The translations under genes were made by a program, and so were the position numbers. The notes below the pieces were generated by a model. It ran no database searches and was not told where the DNA came from. It saw nothing but the letters and a program-made list of their open reading frames with translations. A stretch of DNA of 64,000 nucleotides, from NCBI GenBank assembly GCA_963565915.1, contig OY751487.1:1488001-1552000 (forward strand). Direction: 5' to 3'. Positions 32,310-44,854 of this stretch are shown here, in pieces (positions within the stretch are counted from its first letter, which is position 1; the number at the start of each line of letters is the position of its first letter). The DNA comes from Entoloma clypeatum. Its lineage: Eukaryota; Basidiomycota; Agaricomycetes; Agaricales; Entolomataceae.

Positions 32310-33537
32310 TGATAGTTGAGCAACCAGGTGATATTCGAGAGAATTTCATTCCCATACCACTTCAAAGCTGACAAGTGGTCGCCTCGCTCGCGCGCTGTCC
32401 CGCCAAGAATATCCGCGGTAGTTTCTAACCTTCTCTGGAAGATTGTAGATCTCGACCTTGTTCAACATGCCATGTTCTCGGGCAACTTTCATGATCATCT
32501 CCAAAAGCTCCCAAGTTGACAATTCAACCGAGTAACAATCACCGTCATCGATGGGTGTTCCATTCTCCATATTGCAAAGGAATCTGAAGAGGTATTCAAG
32601 CCTGCATCCGTAGACATGATCCCTCAACGCTTGAATTCGACATCGTGGGGTCCGAGAACGAATTGATGCCACCGAGTCCGGTAGGTTGGTACATCATCGG
32701 ATGGCAGAATGACGAGAGAAATCCTGTTGCCGTCAGACAGCTCTACAGACTGCGCAGCGCATCCCTCTCTCCCACAGCTCACAGGCGCCAGCTTCTTCCA
32801 GCCAGACCACTTCGATCCTTTCATCGCCTTTTCCAACATGCTCGATACCCCAGTGACAATCCACCCTTCATCGTCTAGTGTCGGACCACAGCCTCGATAA
32901 AAGTCAGGCTCCAATATCGCTTCAAAGCGTAGAAAACCGAGATCCACTGGCTTGCTCGATCCTGGCTCCCCATCCTTGGGGAAAAACTGCGGGCAGGACG
33001 TCCGTATCAGCCAACACCCAGTGCAACAAGCTCATCATATGCTTGGCATATCCCTTGCCTCTGTTAGCTGGCGATGCGAAAACGTCACCGATCCCATAGG
33101 AAACGGCTTCTTCCGCAGGCGGGGTCTGGATCCGACGTCGTTTTGCGCCAGGGAATTACGCCAAACAAGTGGATCGCGACGAAACCTGTCGTAGACGTAT
33201 CATTGACGGTTGTTGTATGATGAAGGACGTTACCGAAAAAAAATGTACGTTTTGCATGAACATAGGAAGTCCAAAGATGTTGGGTCGTCTCTCGGAGCAA
33301 GGATCCTGTTAACGAGGAGAACCGATTAAAATGCAGCTATCGAATCAAGGCTTTTACCATGTAATCAATCTTCCGTTTTGACTGCATTTCAAGAGATCTG
33401 CGGAAGCCTCTCGTTGCAAAAATTTGAGCTTCGGTTATGCCGTTTCCCCATTCTAAAAAAGAACGACGCCTGAATCCTAACACTTGGTAGGGGGTAGCGA
33501 CAAATAACGAGAGCGAAGAAAAGTCAAGCGTCATGGT
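32310..33537 (-). pseudogene. Lyc1-like lysine N-acetyltransferase relic (GNAT fold)
   Basis: The minus strand starts with MTLDFSSLSLFVATPYQVLG and RSFLEWGNGIT, matching the N-terminus of Lyc1-type acetyltransferases. A GNAT acetyl-CoA-binding segment follows near 33110-33020: YGIGDVFASPANRGKGYAKH then MMSLLHWVLADTDV. The frame then breaks at a T/C run near 33000. It continues in another frame as VDLGFLRFEAILEPDFY, and meets a TGA near 32623. The tail (AREHGMLNKVEIYNLPEKV, about 32480-32420) needs a third frame, and an in-frame TAA lies upstream near 33150. Several lesions, no splice pattern that repairs them, so I call it a pseudogene. One or two of the breaks could be introns I have missed. 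Confidence 0.6.
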
Positions 33538-33564
33538 CGATAAATCCTGAGTCAGACAAATCAT

Positions 33565-34098
33565 AAAACAATATCAACAGATGCATCAAATTCCTCCCTG
33601 CGGCACTGAGAATGATTTGAGAAAATTGGTGGCCTCGAGGTGGCCTCATGACATTTGGAGCATATGCGATTGATTTGCGTCATACCGGGTGTCAAAAGAG
33701 ACGAGAAAGGATTGAAAGAGTCCTCAATTCAGGACAACTCCATAATCGAGTAAACAGTAGACAAGAGGAGGGCTCGCAGTGACCAATCCTCATACTCCAA
33801 GCGTCATCAAGATTGGTCAGAGAGACGCAGTCGCCCCAAGTACAATGCAGGGCCGCTCTGAAACTCGCGAGTGTGTAGTTGAGACGCCCCCACTAGACGA
33901 ATGAGACACGGGAAATACAAAAGGACTGACTGGGATCATGTGGCTGCCGGGAAAGCTGAGAAATGACGACATCTAAGTAGCCCGGATTCGCGAATGGGGG
34001 AGCACAAAGAGACGGACGTCCAATTCGCCTAAAATTCTTCGGAGATGTCTATACAATCAACGACCGTTAGGTTGCGTTGGTAGCAGATTGATGAAGTA
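33565..34098. other. Intergenic region
   Basis: About 530 bp with no recognisable gene. Confidence 0.5.
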
Positions 34099-34914
34099 CT
34101 AGTTGGAATATACCCCAGACCTGATGAACACAGCCTCGAGGCGCCTTGCCATGGAGGAAAATACCATCAAAGGTTCACTTGAGATCGCATAGAGACCTGT
34201 TAGCACAGGTAAGACCAACCCTCCCAAGACCAATGCCCTCCGAGTCGACCGTCTGCGCGTTGCAGCCACGCCTTTCTTGCTTTCCGTCCCATTTCTGAAC
34301 CATGCATTCTGGATGATTCTGAAGCCATCGACCATGTGCAATGCGACAGAGCCGACGAGTCCGGCATAGAGAAACCAGCTCGTCCAAGGCCATTGCTGCA
34401 AGCCCAGCTTGACGAATTCATAATCAAGCTCCGCTGGTCCCAAGCTGAATATTGGGGCATCTGGTAGCGTAGGGACCAGACGATGGGTTGTGAAATGGAT
34501 AGGAAGGAAAAACAAGAATGTAGCATAGCCTGTCATGGTTAGAAGGGAGGAGAGGGGACGTGGGCTCGGGGGCGGTTGGGACGGTGAAAGGAGCCTTTTC
34601 ATGATTCCTGCGAGAGAATGGATGGCTAGGGGGCCTAAGAGGAAGTATTTTTCACCAAAGGTCGTTTGGTAATATTCCCTTCCGAGCAACTGTGAGTGTT
34701 GAGAAGTAACATGTATATATATCCAAGTTTGAAGTATACTCACCATTGTTTGGGATGATAATGAGGACCCCCCCAGATTTGCCAATGCTGGCGCAGTTAA
34801 ATGAATCAATACAAAAGTGGTGATAAAAGGTGCTGATCCGTGGGCAAGCTTGGTTAGACAACATAGAACTTTTTTCCGAAATGGGGACATGTCATCATGG
34901 AGAGAGCTCGGCAT
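34099..34914 (-). CDS. Mcp1-like mitochondrial membrane protein (DUF1691)
   Basis: Two exons, 34914-34744 and 34689-34099, give 253 residues. The intron (34690-34743, GTGAGT...CACAG) is 54 bp and has no stop, so retaining it would keep the frame. The protein has about five hydrophobic segments, for example HGSAPFITTFVLIHLTAP, FLLGPLAIHSLAGIMKRLL and ALVLGGLVLPVLTGLYAI, with His residues in the first two. This fits DUF1691, the domain of yeast Mcp1, a mitochondrial outer-membrane protein that works with Vps13 in lipid homeostasis. The start is the first ATG of the frame. Nothing suggests damage. Confidence 0.75.
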   Translation of the reverse strand: MPSSLHDDMSPFRKKVLCCLTKLAHGSAPFITTFVLIHLTAPALANLGGSSLSSQTMVSILQTWIYIHVTSQHSQLLGREYYQTTFGEKYFLLGPLAIHSLAGIMKRLLSPSQPPPSPRPLSSLLTMTGYATFLFFLPIHFTTHRLVPTLPDAPIFSLGPAELDYEFVKLGLQQWPWTSWFLYAGLVGSVALHMVDGFRIIQNAWFRNGTESKKGVAATRRRSTRRALVLGGLVLPVLTGLYAISSEPLMVFSSMARRLEAVFIRSGVYSN

Positions 34915-35258
34915 TGCGGCGTTCCCGCCTCCTCGGTTTCAAGGACTCTGGAATATTTGAAGAAGCACAGAGAATGCCGTGGGAATCGGGAACATCCTAT
35001 TTTGGGACTTTATGTTCACGCACGTGACCAAAAGGCTTTTGCCCCAATGACTGAACATCCGTAATAATACAGCGTCAGGTGTGCTACAAGCCAACAAACG
35101 AATAAATCATTATTCAGCTATCGCTACAGTGGGATTCAAACTTCAGATGCTACAAACGAGGCGCCTGTCCTGGTGCCGCGGTGACTCGGATATATCGGTC
35201 AGTCAAAATACTACATGGCTCGGCACCCGCGAAAGTTCGACTTTGGTGGCGAGACTAC
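34915..35258. other. Intergenic region
   Basis: About 340 bp upstream of the Mcp1-like gene and downstream of the transcription factor gene. No gene seen. Confidence 0.5.
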
Positions 35259-37413
35259 CTAAAAAAAAAAAGAGGTCATCATCGGTGTCAAGAAGAACAC
35301 CAGAACTGGTGGCGCACCAGCCGAAGGGCAGAATATTGCCATTTTTTTGAGAGAATCATGCAAAATGTCCAGGAAGACGTTGCAGGAATTGATGTTCGCC
35401 GCTATGCCGCCATGTAGGCTCGCCATGTACCCGGGATTACCCAGCGCTTGGCACAACATGTCCGCTGCGCTGAACCAGAGAACCTGCGGGAAAAGATCGA
35501 TCACCATGCTCTGGACAATACGAATCACGTACGCTGATTATTGGGTCCAGATACTGGTAATCTGCATCACCCAGTTGGCGAATGAGCGTGACAATTGATT
35601 GCGCTGCATCAAAAGCACGTTCCGAATGATTAGGCTTTCGCAGATTTATGAACGAGCTGTAGATGATCGTTTGAACGACAATGTAGTCACGATCCGGTAT
35701 GGAGGGTATGGCTGCAGAGAAACGGTGGAGAGCAGCTTCTAGCAACGGATAGCTCCATTCATCGAGGTCTGGTATCGAATGTCAGCGGATGCGAGGAATC
35801 CGGTAATATACTTTACCCACATGTTATCGACCGGGCGGTTAATTCCAGTAAAGCAGCGGCTTTGGCTTTTAGGGCAGGTATGTAAAGTTCCTCTGGTCCA
35901 ACGAGCACGGGTCCGCCGAGTAACAGGTCGAGAGGGGAGCCCGCAGGTGTGCGTTCCTGGAGCAAAAAAGACCAATTGGTGTTGATCTCTAAAATAAAAA
36001 TAAATAAACCGACGAGTTTTGTACTTGATAAGCTGGATGGCCACGGCGTGAGGATACGACATCGATCGTCATCCTTGTCTAGTAGTGCAAGAGGTAACCC
36101 ACTCGCAACAGACCAACATCGGTCCACCATGAAAACCTGCCAAAAGGCCAAGATCCGATCGCTCAACTCCGTGTCATCGAAGGGAGGTGGTAGGGAAACA
36201 ACTGGGTCGTATGTATGGCTAATTTCTGGGACGAGGTCAAGTCTGTGTATCTGATGCAAACCAATGTCCACGGCCAGGCGCGCAGCGGTGAACACATGGC
36301 GGTAGCCCTCCGTGGCGCGATTGTTGAGGTATAAGTAGATCGCGAGTAGGCAAGATGCTTGAATGACATCGGTGAGGCGGTCTGATCTATCGAGAGCCGA
36401 GTTAATTTCCCATTGAGCTTGAACGAGAAGATCAGGTTCAATTGCTGAATAGTTTGGCGACTGCGCGAAATGGCATGCCAGAAGATAGATTGCATTCAAC
36501 AATGCCGGATGAGGCTCGCGATCACAGGGGTGCCGAGACGATTCGATAAATCGATCCATGCTCGCATAAAACCAGCATTGGTGCCGATGTTGCATAAACA
36601 CGCTTAAACTGTAATGTTGCAGTTTGGAGATTAATAATAACTCTGGGTTGGAGATAAAGGAGCATATTACAGATATTGCTTCTCTCCGGAAGGAAGAGAA
36701 CTCCTCGGATCCAGGCAGACCAGCGGCTCTGCTATTGAACTGGAACTAGAACTGTTTTTTCAGTGCACGGTTTGATGTAGAGTTACAGGATAGTGAGAGA
36801 CTTGCTCACCTTGAGAGTGAGGAGATTGAGGATGATGACGATGGCCGCGACGAAGAGTCGGTATAGTCGCCGAGCGAATAAGGGTTGGCGAAGCTCCATT
36901 GGCAACTGTCGAAATGCTCTAGGTGCAGTATATCTGGGTCAGAATCAAAAGATACGAAACTGAATGGCGATGAGGATGTCCGCTGAGCTAATCATCATCG
37001 CGTCAGCGCACTAGGAGGGAGACAATCCAAGGTGGGGAGTACATGATTTAGAATCGAGCTCTTGCAGCCGCTTTTCCAATGAGGCGAGCTGTTCCTTCAA
37101 TTGTTGCGTGCGACTCTTCTGATGGGTATCATCATACTTGCATGCATGGCTTCGGTCCATCTTTTTGCATTGCCTGCATATTGGCCGTGTTCCATCGCAT
37201 TTCTGGTAAAACAATTATGGCGACGTTAGGATCGGTAGTGCTAAACATATAGGCTTCGAGGCCTCACCAATTTCCTTTTCCTGTCAGATCGAATACGAGT
37301 CAGAATTTGAACGTGTTGCAACGGAATTAAAGACGGGATGAAAAAATGCCTCACCGACAGGATAAACAAGCTGCCCCTCTTCGCAGTGTGCTTTCCGTTT
37401 TATATGGCGGCAT
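35259..37413 (-). CDS. Zn2Cys6 fungal transcription factor
   Basis: The start is ATG at 37413 (MPPYKTESTLRRGAACLSCR). Exon 1 ends at 37355, a 13 nt exon lies at 37280-37268, and exon 3 starts at 37202. Together they give CLSCRKRKLKCDGTRPICRQ followed by CKKMDRSHAC, a complete Zn2Cys6 cluster (C-x2-C-x6-C-x6-C-x2-C-x7-C). A short coiled-coil-like linker (QQLKEQLASLEKRLQELDSK) and a Ser-rich stretch follow. The middle homology region (about 36720-35960) has QASCLLAIYLYLNNRATEGY and LAFWQVFMVDRCWSVASGLP, typical of fungal-specific transcription factor domains. Further exons reach the stop at 35259. Such proteins bind CGG-type sites and regulate metabolism; the targets are unknown. Internal exon borders between 36000 and 35260 are less certain. 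Confidence 0.85.
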
Positions 37414-38867
37414 TTGGAATAGTGGGGTACTAACGTGTGGTCGAAAGACCGACAAGCGCAACATTTGCCATCTTTATAAATTGCCCTCTATCAAGCACCT
37501 TAGCAGAACTTCAGAATCGGGATCAGGACGTCCCTCAGAAGGGACTCGCCTATAGAATATGTAATAGAGCAAAAATACCTGTCAGGAACACATCCATCGT
37601 TTCGGGATACTACGCGGATGCGATTATCGCACATATACACCGAATACGATCAGGAAAACTCACGGCAAGTCTCAAGCTCGAGATTTTTTTTTCACAAGTC
37701 CACAGATCGAGCGAATGATTTACTTACAACGGGACCTGTCGAGATCGAAATCCGGTTGGCTGACGTGAGGTAGATATCATGGCAGACGGTAAGCAGGTAT
37801 CCCCAGAGTCTTCTTCAGACTAGCGTTGCGATCGGTGGCTATACGAAGTGAGAGCTGATCGAAACGAAGCAAAATTACAGTGGTTTCACCGAAAATCTCG
37901 ATCTCTCATGGATGCAGGGTACATCAGAAGAAAACGGAACAATGCGAGCGATCCCAAACGGTGTGATGGACTTATGATCTACGGACACTTGAAAATTGAG
38001 CGCTGAGCATCTGTTTTGGAGTGCTTACTCGGTATGTTTATTGGCCCTTTTTAGGTACCGCACTCCCGGTAACCTCGAACAGTGCCGTATCAGTATCCAG
38101 CGCCAAAGATTCGGAGAGTTCGTGAATGCCTGCAATCCTCGTTTAAACACCACCTCCACCACCGCTCGTGACACCGCCAACCTCGAGCAAGAGAGTTCTT
38201 TCGGCACTTTGTTCCCAATATGCTAGTAGTCCTGTCGGTGCTCCTTCCACCGCCGAGGTTCGTAGAAAAATGCTTCCGTAATTATGGCAAGTTCACAGCC
38301 TCCGTCGTTCCGGTGCCTATCCAGTATCGTCCAGTGTTCATTCAGGGCCGAGGACGAGGCAAATGAATCGAGGAATGCCAGTGGTTGAACACTGATTGAA
38401 CGAGTGATGCATTGATGAGTAACGAATATCAATAATGTCATGGCGGAATGTTTCTGTCCATGATTTGTGGTTACACCGGTTACAAGTGGTTACAATATGT
38501 GCGAGTCGGCAACCCAAGGTGGAGTCTATTGGACAAGAGAGTAGATGAGGGTAAGAGCACAAGAACCGAGGACATACATCACCAGCAGCGACATTCTTGA
38601 ATTTTCCGGAGCAGTCGACGTCAATAAAGTATATAGGGCCACGAGCCTGTGACAGAAGTGGTTCCAAAATGTCGATTTGAATTAAATAATGAACCAAGTT
38701 CCAAGTGGCCTCCCACATGAACTTGAATTACCAGGAATGCAGAACCGCGGAGGACGATCATCGGATGACTTGTTAGAACGAGCACATCTCCGTGGTTTCG
38801 TAAACCTTCAAGGGGATGCAGGATGGAAAAAAGAACATCTATTTTCCCGGCGACATGTTCTAAATGT
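37414..38867. other. Intergenic region
   Basis: About 1.45 kb between the transcription factor start and the adenylate kinase end. Minus-strand frames near 38338-38718 are open for about 125 codons but resemble nothing I know. No supported gene. Confidence 0.4.
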
Positions 38868-39801
<934 letters not shown>

Positions 39802-42703
39802 TGAGACCGCACAGTAGGAGGAGGAGGGACGGAGAGTTTAACGGCAGCCGACAAAGTTGAACCGTGGACTGTGACGAGGACGACAGGGTTCCGACTCCGG
39901 AGAATATCGGACTTTGGCGGTGGAGACGGTGATAGCCGAACGTCACTCATTCGCCCATCGGCCGTGGCTGCGCAGTCAAGCTCTGAATCAATCCCGTACG
40001 CGATTGCCCTCACTTTCGCCCAACGCCGGGAACATGGAGCGTGACACGATCGACCGAAGCTCGCAATGAGTACACAAAAAAAGAAGGTGTGTTTCATCAT
40101 ACTGATCAAGCTCCTTGTGGATTGAAATGTATGTATGCCTTCCAGCCAATCGCTGGTCTCAGGAGGGAAAGCAGAGGTCAGACGTTTACATCCCTGAATC
40201 TCAGGATCTCGAAGGCAGACAGTCTGCACTTGTGTTCGTATGTATGTATTTCCCGAGTATCCTTGCTGAAAGTCCGTGCCCCAACCTGCCTAACCAGATG
40301 TTACAATCATCATAGTGAAGGGAGAAACTTACTAGGCACCATCCAAAAATTCTCTCATTGCCATTTCGATGCCAGTCGACAGTTCACTCCGGGGCCCGCA
40401 CTCCCTCGGGCATCTATGAAATCACCCGTCCCGATCGGCAGAGAATTTCTGTCCCACCCGGAACTCACGGACCAACTTGCCCTTCCTGAGCTCCGTCAGG
40501 TTCCAAGTCAGCGTAGCGGGTGATAGGTGTTTCTGGCAGCTCCAAATCTTAACCTGAAGATCAGATTTACTTCCGAATGCATTTCAGTCCTCATGCCTAA
40601 ATTATGCGTAAAAATGATCACGAAACCGGAATTCATCGTGCTTATGGTCACCCCACGGACGAGCCGCATGCGAGCACGTCTCGCCCAATATCTACCCAAT
40701 CGATCCGATCCTACTTTACGAAGTGGGCTTTCTAGGCATGGGCCCCGAGCACCAGCCTTTATAACGGGCTAATCAAGCCTCCCCACGAAAATGAGGGGAC
40801 CTCAGCCATCTCCGGACGGGACGGGCTGAAGTCTCCTTGTGCGGTCCCACTGGCCGTCGCAGGGGATATATGCCGGACGATACCGAGAGCAATTTGCATA
40901 AAAAGAGGACTGTCATGAATTCGGCCGGACTGCTGGCCCTGCTGGACAATGTGAATCTCCTCCGCTGATTCGCAGGGGGTCGCTTTCCTAGGCCGGCGAG
41001 CTTGGATGATGGAAATCACACCGTGTTGGGTTCACGAATTTCCAGAGTTATGCGGGGAAGGGAGGTCACTACCGTGTGTCCTTTGAACGGCTCTCGTGGG
41101 CTTTTCTGGGTGTTCTCTGGATGAACACATCTTTTCGAGCAGCTTTGTCGCACACTGTGCGTTTCGGATCGCGTTTCGACCGGTTTCGACCGATACTTGT
41201 AGTCTGTAGAGCCGGCCCGCAGAGTTGTTGGCGAAAAGAAACCCTCGTGCAACGATTTCTCGTCCGAGGGGACGCCTACATTGTATGGTAGGTGTCATCG
41301 ACGAACACAATATCAGGAAAGACAATAATATCTTTGCTAAAGCCTTCTTCAATCGCAAGGTGTCCTATTTCGTTCACAAGGTGTTGACAAGGGAACGCCG
41401 ATTCCAAGCCCCTCGCCGTATTTGACCCTCGGCCTTGTGGTACGAAGTGAAAAAACACCGCCGTCTTATCACCATGTTGCCTAGGTAATTCTCAGTCCAT
41501 CTCGCAGTGGATCATGTAGAATGACTTTGAACCCAGGGAAATGACGGAGAACTCACGATAACAAATGTGGCGTCTGCGGCGTGGGGGTGGAATTCACTCT
41601 TTGTTTCTCGCCCCAATAGGGCATCCTAAACCGGGGTCGTTCGTCGTCCTGACAATTTAGAATGTTGCACGAGTAAGGCCCTCCCTGGATTGGTCTGTTT
41701 ACCGAAATACTTACGATTGGATATATTCCTCGATGATAAACATGTAGAAAACCGAAGGAGTTGGACTCGAGAACGCTTAAAATCGTCAAGGCAACCAAAC
41801 TTTATGTAGTATCTGGGCCGAAGTGAAAGCCTTGTATCCGCGAACCTCGGGAAATCTGGAATTATACACACACCCAAAAACATACAGGTAGCGGAACATG
41901 CAGACGGGATCTCATTTCACGATCATCAGAAATCCCTGCCCTAGGACAATGCGGCACTGTTTCACGTATGCTGTAACCGTGTAACGTCATGGAATTTCAC
42001 CTACAAACGCAAGTCAAGTCTCATGTAATGCTCTTTCTTCTTCGGTGACAATACTTGGAGATCATCAGAAATCCATCATGCTGAGCTGTAACGTTATAGA
42101 ATTCTCAGAGAATGAGAAGGAAAGCAAAGGACTTCTGGAAAATAAGTCCTCTCCATCAACCCTCTTACGTACCAAGGCCAGATTGAAATCGAGCAGTGTA
42201 AGTTGGGTGTGAGGTGTGAATTCAAGCTTTGTGGATGGATTCGGATGGATGGTCCGAGGAAAGACATAAAAGCTCTGTGGCCAAGTAGCTGGTTCGAAAT
42301 CGCCCCACCAGAGAAAAAGCCGAGTTGGATTGGAGTCTCGGTTGATATATACATCGGGGTCATAGTCACTCACTGAGAGTAATTTTATGCTTAGGGCATG
42401 TGACATCCAAGAATGGAAGGTCACTTGGTGTAACTGTAACCTCTGAGATCTGAAAAAGGTGGACAAATACATACACCATATTAATTTGAGTAAATTCTGT
42501 AAAATTCCAAAAGTATTTAGGTGAACCAAGAGACCAATCATGTATTGGACCCAGAGAGCAGGAATGTACAAGTTAAATCGCAGCTTAACATCACTATCCT
42601 GACATAAGCACCTTCCAAAAGTAGCAACACGACGTGGAAGGTTTCCCGCGAATTCACCGACAGCAACACCCAAAAAAATCTCTGCACAGAGGCCCATCGA
42701 ACC
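39802..42703. other. About 2.9 kb without a recognisable gene
   Basis: The longest stretch without a supported gene outside repeats. A plus-strand ATG at 40066 (MSTQKKK, followed by a GTGTGT splice-like site) could begin a gene with short exons. I could not assemble one. A minus-strand frame at 42065-42697 is open for 210 codons, reaches the OST48 promoter, and resembles no known protein. No RNA gene recognised. Confidence 0.4.
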
Positions 42704-44444
42704 ATGGTCACTCTCCGCTCCCTTTTGTTCCTCGTTGCAGGCCTCGTCAGCGGCTTGTCTGCAAAGTCGAGCACGGGCGACTCGGTCCTTGTCATCCTCG
42801 AGCCAAAGAAGCAGGCGGATTATTCGTTGTTCTTCAGCGGGTTGAAAGGTGTGTTGGATTTATATATGATGAGAATGGGTCCAAAGATATTGAAACAATG
42901 CTGGGGGGCGGGAAGAACAGGGATATGAGCTCACTTTCCGTGCGCCCAAGGACACAGCGCCGACGTTGACAGAGTACGACGTCCCTTCGTTCGCCCACGT
43001 CATCGTGTTGGCCTCAGAATCGAAAGGTGCGCTCATCTTTTTTCTTTCTTACCTCACAGAACCGCTAGGAGACAACTAAAAACACCCTACAGTGTTCGCA
43101 AAAGACATCACCCCGCAATCCCTCGTCGGCCTCGTCTCCTCCGGGACCAACCTCATCCTCACCCTCTCCACCAAACAAACCCCACTCACCTCCCTCGCCG
43201 CCGAGTTCTCGCTCATCCCACCCCCGCCAGGCACCCCGCTCATCTCGTACTTTCCCGAGCGCGACGGGCCCGCACACCTCGTCCCCGTGTCCATCCCCCC
43301 GTCTTCACCATCTTCACCCCACCCGCCGATACTGTCGCCGAACCTCACCGGCGCCGGCGCGGTGTGGTTCTCCGGTGCCCCGCACGCGCTGGGGAGCAGC
43401 CCGCGGCTGGTCCCGATCCTGCGCGCGCCTGCGGAGAGCTTCGCGGCGGAGGTGGACGGGGGCACGCCGGATGCGCTGGTGGATGCGGTCGAGAAGGGCG
43501 GAGAGGGCTTATGGGCGGGCGCGCAGATGGGGCTGGTGACGGGGTTCCAGGCGGTGAGCGGCGCGCGGGTGGCGTGGGTCGGGGGTGTGGAGGTGTTTGG
43601 TGATGAGTATGCGAAGAAGGAGGTTGGAAAGTATGTCACTTGATTCGTGTCGTTGCTGGAGACACACTGACTTTCTTGTTTGTTTGTTCCTACTAGAGGT
43701 GTGCAGTCGGGCAATGCACAGTTTGTGCGGGACGTGGCTGCGTGGACGTTCCAGGAGTCGCTCGTCCTGCGCATCGACAGGACCGAACACCACCTCGTCA
43801 ACGGCACAGAAACGCCCGAGCAGTACACTACCAGCGACGACCTCGTGTGTCTTCTTCCCCCCTTGTCACATTACTAAAAAAAAAAAAGAGACATTCTAAT
43901 CATCACCTCTCGCAGGTCTACACAGCCTACATATCCAAATACAACCCGAGCACCGACGCCTGGGCGCCGTACGCTGGCCTCACCGATCTCCAGCTCGAGT
44001 TCACGATGCTGGACCCGCATGTCCGCACAGCGCTGCGGCCCGTTCCTGGTGTCGCAGGGAAATACTCGGTGACGTTCCGTGCGCCGGATCGGCATGGGGT
44101 GTTCAAGTTTGTGATTGATTACAAGCGGAAGGGGTGGGTGTTTTTTTTTTTTTTTTTTTGTGTCACTTTTTTTTTACTGAGAAACGGAGCGATTGCTAAA
44201 AACACTTTATAGATGGACACATCTCTCGAGCTCGACAACCGTCGCTGTTGTGCCGCCGCGGCATGATGGGTACCCGCGGTTTTTGAGTGCGGCTTGGCCG
44301 TATTATACGGGGGCGATCAGTACGAGCGTGGCGTTCTTCTTGTTCTCGGTGGTGTGGTTGGCTGGGAATGGGAGTGGGGGTGCAGTGGCGGCGGCGGTGG
44401 AGGGGAAGGGCAAGGGGAAGGGAAAGGGAAAGAAGGGGGAGTAG
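42704..44444 (+). CDS. WBP1: Oligosaccharyltransferase 48 kDa subunit (OST48/Wbp1)
   Basis: Exons 42704-42850, 42921-43026, 43093-43630, 43697-43844, 43916-44133 and 44213-44444 give 413 residues. A signal peptide (MVTLRSLLFLVAGLVSGLSA) is followed by the lumenal domain with GDSVLVILEPKKQADYSLFF and, near the end, YHHL-type segments such as YSVTFRAPDRHGVFKFVIDY. A membrane helix (TSVAFFLFSVVWLAGNG) and a Lys/Gly-rich tail ending KKGE close the protein; the last four residues fit the KKxx ER-retrieval signal. It is a non-catalytic subunit of the ER complex that transfers the glycan to Asn. Start at 42704 is set by the signal peptide. Intron 5 contains a T run of about 20. Confidence 0.92.
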
Positions 44445-44854
44445 AAGTGGATGGAGAGTGCGATTGTAATGTTTCGCCCCATTCCTGAAGATTATTGAAG
44501 GCTGCTTATCCTCTCCGGAAAGGAAAGGTATATACATACACATGCTTCCAACAGAGACGGTGAACTTGAAATCAAATCTAAAATGTTTATTTTATTGACA
44601 CGTAAAAAAAAACACAACCCTGACCGAAATTCTTATACAAAAGATCCCTGAATTCCCAAATCCAGAAAATCCGAAAGATCAATGCGTCCACAAATCCCAT
44701 CATGAAAAAAAAGTAAAAATAAAAATAAAATTTGGGGTGTGTGGTCCACAAGATCTACGTTGTACTTGCACTGCTAAGAACTTCGAATAGACCAAAACCC
44801 CCTCTTTCTCTTTCTTCCATCTTTCTTGTCTGCGTCAAAGAGAAAAAAAACCCG
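44445..44854. other. Intergenic region
   Basis: About 410 bp. AT-rich, with A-rich runs. An upstream in-frame ATG at 44732 could extend the next gene but its context is intergenic-like. No other feature. Confidence 0.45.

Noticed and set aside
34690..34743. Reading the Mcp1-like frame straight through as one exon
   Set aside because: The 54 bp segment has perfect GT-AG borders and the inserted residues interrupt the conserved order, so I treat it as an intron.
42065..42697. 210-codon minus-strand open frame as a gene
   Set aside because: No recognisable domain and its 5' end overlaps the OST48 promoter. Kept only as a question in the findings.
43076..43828. 250-codon minus-strand open frame
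   Set aside because: Antisense of the OST48 third exon, which is GC-rich and so has few stops on the other strand.
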